A stretch of DNA of 18,956 nucleotides, from the NCBI GenBank assembly GCA_031380225.1, contig JANNFX010000196.1, positions 1-18,956 of the forward strand. Direction: 5' to 3'. This stretch comes from JANNFX01 sp031380225 (GTDB taxonomy: Bacteria > Pseudomonadota > Alphaproteobacteria > Rhizobiales > Hyphomicrobiaceae). Position numbers and translations under genes: made by a program. The notes under the pieces were generated by a model, which searched no databases, had not been told where the DNA came from, and saw only the letters and a list, made by a program, of their open reading frames with translations. This document shows, piece after piece, positions 15,113 to 18,956 of this stretch (the stretch's first letter is position 1; each line of letters begins with the position of its first letter).

Positions 15113-15448
15113 TCACTCGGCCGCTACCCGCGTGCCGCGCTTCGCGGCCTTGACACGCTTTATAGTGCGCACTTCTGGATGCCGGTCCGCCTGCCAAGCA
15201 TCATGTCCCGTTTGCAAGTTCAGCCAGAACTGCGTGGACCCACCAACGGATCGTGAAATCTTAGCGGCTAAATCTGCGGTCAGCTTACTGCGGCCTGTAA
15301 TGATCGCATTGATAGTTTGGCGGCTGACCTTGATATGACCTGCAAAATTCTCCTGGCTGATACCAAGCGCGGAAAGATCATGACGCAAGATAGCGCCAGG
15401 ATGCAATGGTCTGAAGCCCGGACGGCCAGCAGGTTCGTCAATTGCCAT
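15113..15448 (-). CDS. higA: HigA-family antitoxin, XRE-type helix-turn-helix
   Basis: ATG at 15448, with GGAGG 7 bases upstream on the minus strand, gives 111 residues. An ATG at 15532 would add 28 residues lying inside the toxin gene. The opening FRPLHPGAILRHDLSALG is the hallmark of HigA antitoxins. A helix-turn-helix follows (GISQENFAGHIKVSRQTINA), then TGRSKLTADLAAKISRSVG and the FWLNLQTGHDAW segment typical of the family. It should neutralise HigB and bind the operon's operator as a dimer. Its start overlaps the end of the toxin gene by 11 bases, implying translational coupling. The stop codon directly borders a long hairpin. Confidence 0.93.
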   Translation of the reverse strand: MAIDEPAGRPGFRPLHPGAILRHDLSALGISQENFAGHIKVSRQTINAIITGRSKLTADLAAKISRSVGGSTQFWLNLQTGHDAWQADRHPEVRTIKRVKAAKRGTRVAAE

Positions 15449-15716
15449 GGTAATCCTCCAATCGAACCAAGTCGGCCTCTCCGTTCTGCCACTCAAAAAC
15501 GAGACGCCATTGCGCTCGAACTTCCAACGCATATTGGTTCTGCCGGTCGCCCTTCAAGCGATGAAAACCATATCCCGCACGGTTCATGTCCTCAGACGCT
15601 GTTGCCGCGTTCAACTGGGTCACCAACAAGAACAGTCGCTCCGCTGACTTTGGATCAATGCCCTTGGCCCGGCCGGTTCGCCAGAACTTTCTTAAGACGG
15701 GATCGCTGATCCGCAT
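15438..15716 (-). CDS. higB: HigB/RelE-type toxin, ribosome-dependent mRNA interferase family
   Basis: I choose ATG 15716 (92 residues, the usual HigB size). An in-frame ATG at 15743 adds nine residues but lies at or before the likely transcription start. Family features are an N-terminal part with RKFWRTGRAKGID, a central MNRAGYGFHRLKGDR, and the RelE-fold strands AQWRLVFEW and ADLVRLEDYHG. His in FHRLKGD and the C-terminal EDYH are conserved in HigB proteins. HigB cleaves mRNA on the ribosome; activity here is inferred from family. The toxin-first order (higB then higA) is the classic HigBA arrangement. No truncation or frameshift is visible, so the pair looks intact. No strong ribosome site precedes the start. 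Confidence 0.9.
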   Translation of the reverse strand: MRISDPVLRKFWRTGRAKGIDPKSAERLFLLVTQLNAATASEDMNRAGYGFHRLKGDRQNQYALEVRAQWRLVFEWQNGEADLVRLEDYHGN

Positions 15717-15733
15717 GTAAAGCCATAACTGTC

Positions 15734-15776
15734 GTAAAGTCATAGTTTACATAACATCGGACTAGAATTTGGTCAA
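15734..15776 (-). promoter_or_regulatory. Candidate higBA promoter with overlapping palindromic operator
   Basis: On the minus strand TTGACC (15776-15771) could serve as a -35 and TATGTA (15753-15748) as a -10, 17 bases apart. Transcription would then start near 15741. The palindrome GTAAA-N7-TTTAC at 15734-15750 overlaps the -10 and the start point, the expected place for a HigA operator. The -10 match is weak. Confidence 0.4.
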
Positions 15777-15885
15777 TCGCTACAATGCATAGCTGCGCCG
15801 GGTTGATACCATCGAAATTCCCCCATTGCACCGGCCGCGCCGCATATGTAGCCTGCCGGTAAAATTCCAATGGAGCACGCGCAAC

Positions 15886-17163
15886 ATGTCTGACAGAAAC
15901 CCCGGATTTTCGACGCTGTCTGTTCACGCAGGCACCGCACCCGATCCGGCGACCAACGCGCGGGTGACGCCGATTTATCAAACAGCCTCGTATGTGTTTG
16001 ACGATGTGCAGCATGCGAGCGATTTGTTTGCGCTCAAGGCCTTCGGCAATATCTATACCCGCTTGATGAACCCGACCCAGGGTGCACTTGAGGGCAAAGT
16101 CGCGGCGCTTGAAGGCGGCACGGCCGCGCTGGCGCTGGCGTCGGGTCACGCGGCACAGATGCTGGTGTTTCACACCATGATGCAGCCGGGCGACGAATTC
16201 ATCGCCGCGCGCCAGCTTTATGGCGGCTCGATCAACCAGTTCAATCAGTCGTTCAAATCATTCGGTTGGAATGTCGTGTGGGCCGACACGGAAGATATTA
16301 CTTCGTTTGAAAACGCCGTCACGCCTAAGACCAAAGCCATCTTTGTTGAATCGATCTGCAATCCCGGCGGCCGCTTCACCGATCTTGAAGCCATTGCCGC
16401 TCTCGCCAAAAAAGCCGGCGTTCCGTTGATTGTCGACAATACGCTCGCGACACCCTATCTGTGCCAGCCGCTTAAGCATGGCGCAAATATAGTCGTCCAT
16501 TCGCTGACCAAGTTCATGGGCGGACATGGTAACTCAATGGGCGGCGTCATTGTCGATGGCGGCAATTTCGATTGGTCAAAGAGCGGCCGTTATCCGCTGC
16601 TGTCAGAACCCAACGCCAGTTACAATGGCATAAAGCTTCACGAAGCCTTCGGCGGCATTGCGTTTGCGATTGCATGCCGCGTCTTGGGCTTGCGCGATCT
16701 TGGCCCGGCAATCGCGCCGTTGAACGCGTTCCTCATTCTCACGGGCATCGAGACCTTGCCGCTCCGCATGCAAAAGCATTGCGACAACGCACTCAAAGTC
16801 GCCGAGTGGCTTTCGAAGCAGCCGGCTGTTGGCTGGGTGAACTACGCTGGATTGCCCGGCGACAAGCATCACGCGTTGCAGAAAAAGTTCGCGCCGAAGG
16901 GTGCTGGCGCTGTGTTCACGTTTGGACTGAAGGGCGGATATGACGCCGGCGTGAAAACCGTACAGTCAGTCAAGTTGCTATCGCACCTCGCCAACATTGG
17001 TGACACGCGCTCGCTGATCATTCACCCGGCCTCAACCACGCACAGCCAACTCTCCGCAGATCAACGGGTAAAAGCTGGCGCTACAGAAGACGTGGTCCGG
17101 CTATCGATCGGCATTGAAGACGTGGAGGACATTATCGCAGATATCGAGCAGGCGATCGTTTGA
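15886..17163 (+). CDS. metY: O-acetylhomoserine sulfhydrylase (aminocarboxypropyltransferase), PLP enzyme
   Basis: ATG 15886, with GGAG upstream, gives 425 residues, normal for MetY; an ATG 60 bases earlier adds non-conserved residues. This is a Cys/Met-metabolism PLP-dependent enzyme: YTRLMNPT (57-64) near the cofactor phosphate, Asp184 in LIVDNTLATP contacting the PLP ring nitrogen, and Lys209 in VVHSLTKFMGG as the Schiff-base lysine. Long insert regions and the C-terminal LLSHLANIGDTRSL and HPASTTHSQL motifs favour the O-acetylhomoserine sulfhydrylase branch over cystathionine synthases. It makes homocysteine from O-acetylhomoserine and sulfide in the cytoplasm, an entry to methionine. No SAM riboswitch was recognised in its leader. 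It is divergent from higBA, with about 170 bases between starts, and converges with the extensin-like gene after 31 bases. Confidence 0.95.
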   Translation: MSDRNPGFSTLSVHAGTAPDPATNARVTPIYQTASYVFDDVQHASDLFALKAFGNIYTRLMNPTQGALEGKVAALEGGTAALALASGHAAQMLVFHTMMQPGDEFIAARQLYGGSINQFNQSFKSFGWNVVWADTEDITSFENAVTPKTKAIFVESICNPGGRFTDLEAIAALAKKAGVPLIVDNTLATPYLCQPLKHGANIVVHSLTKFMGGHGNSMGGVIVDGGNFDWSKSGRYPLLSEPNASYNGIKLHEAFGGIAFAIACRVLGLRDLGPAIAPLNAFLILTGIETLPLRMQKHCDNALKVAEWLSKQPAVGWVNYAGLPGDKHHALQKKFAPKGAGAVFTFGLKGGYDAGVKTVQSVKLLSHLANIGDTRSLIIHPASTTHSQLSADQRVKAGATEDVVRLSIGIEDVEDIIADIEQAIV

Positions 17164-17194
17164 GATCGTTACTCTGCAGCCTTATCTGCCCGTC

Positions 17195-17866
17195 TTACCG
17201 GCATGACTTATGCAAGCCCTGACGGCCATGGCGGGCGAGGTCAAGGTGGAAGTGATCGCGGTGGTTTGAATCGAATTCTGGCCCGAGTACGGTTGTAAAT
17301 TCACGGCAGGCGCCGTTGTGAACGGCGCGCAAAAACGCGCTCTCGCGCTGGCCGCCATACCAGCCGCCCTTGACCGAAATTTTCCGGCCGTCAGCGAGCG
17401 TAAATACGGAAATATCCAGGGCGTTGGCGTAGCCATGCTCAGAGAGCTTGCCGCCCGAGACATGATTGATCGGCCGGCACGCATACGACGCAGCAACCGT
17501 CAGTTCGACGACTTCGGATCCGAGATGCAAACGCGCCATCGGCACGACCGTGTTCGCGACCCAGCGCTCGACTTGCGGGATCATCGGACAGCGCAGCAGC
17601 GCTGTCGGGCGCATCGCAATCCGGCCGTTCAGGGCTGACGACATTTCAAACGGACGCACGGCGCCACATTCACTTGGCCCGCCGAGGGATGTGCGCGACT
17701 GTATTCCAGCGCTGGCACGCAGAATTCCCGATGCGTTGCAGGACTGATCCTCCTGTTCGCGCCATGGCTCGTGTTTAGCGACGAAATTTGGCCCGCCCGA
17801 GCTGCAGCCCCAAAGGGCGAGGACGGCGGCAGGCAACAGGGCCAGGGTTACGCGGCGGTACAACAT
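17195..17866 (-). CDS. Extensin-like C-terminal domain lipoprotein, M15-type zinc site
   Basis: The 223-residue protein starts with a lipoprotein-like signal, LALLPAAVLALWGC, with Cys21 as probable lipidated residue; Trp at the -2 position is unusual. The extensin-like domain (PF06904 type) covers about 43-223. Near its end it has SEHGYANALDIS with His144 and Asp151 spaced as in the SxHxxGxAxD signature of M15 D,D-peptidases, and RDHFHLDLARHG with His205 and His207. These residues would bind zinc, so peptidoglycan peptide cleavage is plausible but not shown for this family. Six further cysteines (Cys43, 67, 93, 130, 187, 222) suggest disulfides in the periplasm. It converges with metY after 31 bases, and no terminator is obvious between them. 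Confidence 0.88.
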   Translation of the reverse strand: MLYRRVTLALLPAAVLALWGCSSGGPNFVAKHEPWREQEDQSCNASGILRASAGIQSRTSLGGPSECGAVRPFEMSSALNGRIAMRPTALLRCPMIPQVERWVANTVVPMARLHLGSEVVELTVAASYACRPINHVSGGKLSEHGYANALDISVFTLADGRKISVKGGWYGGQRESAFLRAVHNGACREFTTVLGPEFDSNHRDHFHLDLARHGRQGLHKSCR

Positions 17867-18391
17867 TCAGATTTGATAACGCCGATATGGCTAACGGCTG
17901 GTAAACAGCCGCCTCGAGCGAGCAATTATTGATCTGAATTCTAGGCTGAATTGGGCAGCCACCGCGGCGAGCGTGGGGCAAGCAATGGCAAACTTGCGAA
18001 TCGCGGTCGACTGCCACTGATAGTGGCGAACTTAAGTTATCCACATCAAAACTGCTGATGCCATCGCGATAATCGAGACGACTAGGGGCAGTACTGATAT
18101 CGTGTGCCTATTGAGTGCGTAGTGCGTATCAGCCAGCCCGAGTTGCGTTGAATGGGGCTGGTAGTTGTAGCGTCAGTTGGTCGAGTAAATTTTTGTAAGC
18201 GTTGCGTCGCCGTGCGTTGATTGCGCCCAACTTCCTAATGGCCCCGCCAGACGGCATCCAAGCTCGACCCTCCCCAGCAGTCCCCCCTGCTGTCCCTATG
18301 AGCTTATTCGTTTGGCCGGGCCTTTTCTTTTGTGCTTTGCCGTTGAGCGTGCACCAGCTCAGCCGCCGCCGAAAATTCAACCTAGAAAAAT
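17867..18391. other. 525-base stretch without a convincing gene
   Basis: Upstream of the extensin-like gene, I find only short features: a GCCACT-GAT-AGTGGC hairpin (18013-18027), the palindrome AACTTAAGTT (18029-18038), a consensus DnaA box (18037-18045) and a CAGCAG-TCCCCC-CTGCTG hairpin (18275-18292). Open frames of 70 codons (+, 18202-18414) and 83 codons (-, 18129-18380) show no known domain. The minus one has a Lys/Arg-rich stretch that could be a decayed gene end, but I cannot support a call. Confidence 0.55.
18037..18045 (+). promoter_or_regulatory. Single consensus DnaA box
   Basis: TTATCCACA is the exact high-affinity DnaA box. It overlaps the palindrome AACTTAAGTT and lies just right of a six-bp hairpin. 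No second perfect box was noticed nearby. It could be a regulatory or titration site, or chance. Confidence 0.35.
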
Positions 18392-18956
18392 TTAATCTTT
18401 CAAAAATTCAATGACTCGCGTCTTGAAGGTTTGATCGCCGGCGGCCTTCATATGCTCGCGGCCTTGGATATCAAACGCAACGGCGCATGGAATGAGAGCT
18501 GCCAGGCCGGCGGCCGATCCAGCCAACTTGTCCTCTGTCCCAACAGCCACCAGGACTGGGCACCTAATTGACGCCAGCACATCTGGAGAAATTGCCTCGC
18601 GCACCGGACGAATGCACGCCGCCAAGGCTTTCAAGTCGGATTTGGTCTGCAGTGCAAACGCGCGGAACGACCGGCCAACTTCGGTCGTCACGGTCTCGCT
18701 GTTTGGTGCTGACAAGGCTTCGAAAATGTCGTCTGTCCCCGTCATGCCATTGACGAAGTTGGCGCCGAAACCGCCGAACACGAGACGTGCAACACGGCCT
18801 GCGTGGCGGCTGGCCAAATACGCGGCAATGCGTGCGCCCATTGAATAGCCGATGACGTGTGCGCGTGCGACTTTGAGGTGATCGAGCAAACGGTGCGCAT
18901 CTTCGGACATGATGACCGTGCCGTAATCCTGGTGCCGGTAGAGCTTTTCACTCCTG
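18392..18956 (-). CDS. Alpha/beta hydrolase, N-terminally cut by the window end
   Basis: The frame stays open to base 18956, so the start lies beyond the window. An internal ATG at 18910 would delete the first strands and oxyanion region and is not the true start. The visible part begins with 'EKLYRHQDYGTVIMSEDAHR', a region that normally follows the HG oxyanion motif, then the nucleophile elbow VIGYSMGARIAAYLASRH with Ser in GYSMG. A lid segment, the acid residue region CPVLVAVGTEDKLAGSA (Asp), and FDIQGREHMKAA with the probable catalytic His complete the triad. The C-terminus IEFLKD is intact. Such cytoplasmic hydrolases are diverse, and the substrate is unknown. It is unrelated in detail to the esterase at 10.5 kb (different elbow and C-terminal motif). 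Confidence 0.88.
   Translation of the reverse strand, partial: RSEKLYRHQDYGTVIMSEDAHRLLDHLKVARAHVIGYSMGARIAAYLASRHAGRVARLVFGGFGANFVNGMTGTDDIFEALSAPNSETVTTEVGRSFRAFALQTKSDLKALAACIRPVREAISPDVLASIRCPVLVAVGTEDKLAGSAAGLAALIPCAVAFDIQGREHMKAAGDQTFKTRVIEFLKD

Noticed and set aside
15744..15885. SAM-responsive riboswitch in the metY leader
   Set aside because: The leader has a TACAAT -10-like hexamer at 15781-15786, but I could not find the conserved core of SAM-II or other SAM riboswitch classes.
18140..18230. tRNA-like D-arm sequence (TCAGTTGGTCGAGT)
   Set aside because: No acceptor-stem pairing, anticodon arm or GTTCGA-type T-loop could be arranged around it.
17867..18391. Replication origin suggested by the DnaA box
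   Set aside because: Only one perfect box, no AT-rich unwinding region and no origin-linked genes such as dnaA, parAB or hemE.

Overview
The window looks like a chromosomal stretch from an alphaproteobacterium, most likely of the order Hyphomicrobiales. The evidence is protein-family likeness plus GC-rich coding sequence: a lipoprotein RlpA next to a PBP5-type carboxypeptidase, an extensin-domain lipoprotein, a DUF768 protein, a TakP-like TRAP binding protein and an alphaproteobacterial-style HisKA protein. The genus is not determined. I see mostly ordinary housekeeping and envelope genes, with one small accessory patch at about 14.9-15.8 kb.

Layout. Bases 1-187 are the end of a quinone oxidoreductase-type gene on +. 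It converges with two minus-strand cell-wall genes, a D-Ala-D-Ala carboxypeptidase (211-1437) and rlpA (1588-2391). Divergent from rlpA is a two-cysteine OhrR-type peroxide sensor (2634-3122), followed by aminopeptidase N (3232-5889) and a membrane-anchored histidine-kinase-like protein whose ATP-binding domain looks degenerate (6040-7131). A 425-base gap holds a strong intrinsic terminator and possibly a small RNA. Then come a very large DUF2339 membrane protein (7557-10361), a carboxylesterase-like hydrolase (10508-11341), an exported Ala-rich repeat protein (11508-12281) with a good terminator, and a small DUF768 protein (12451-12711).

The 512-base gap after that carries a paired palindromic intergenic repeat and another GC-rich hairpin. 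It is followed by xseB (13224-13487) and an orphan TakP-like periplasmic binding protein (13756-14889). Next are two long hairpins sharing the same end sequence, a higBA toxin-antitoxin pair on minus (15113-15716), and metY on + (15886-17163), which converges with an extensin-like lipoprotein (17195-17866). A 525-base stretch without a convincing gene contains one consensus DnaA box. The window ends inside an alpha/beta hydrolase on minus (18392 to beyond 18956).

How the genes relate. The carboxypeptidase, RlpA and the M15-like extensin-domain lipoprotein all act on, or probably act on, peptidoglycan in the periplasm. OhrR, xseB, metY and pepN are independent housekeeping or stress functions. 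No large unified new system is visible. The items most worth follow-up are the paired hairpins beside higBA, the candidate small RNA at 7210-7282, the apparently kinase-dead HisKA protein, and the repeat-containing exported protein.
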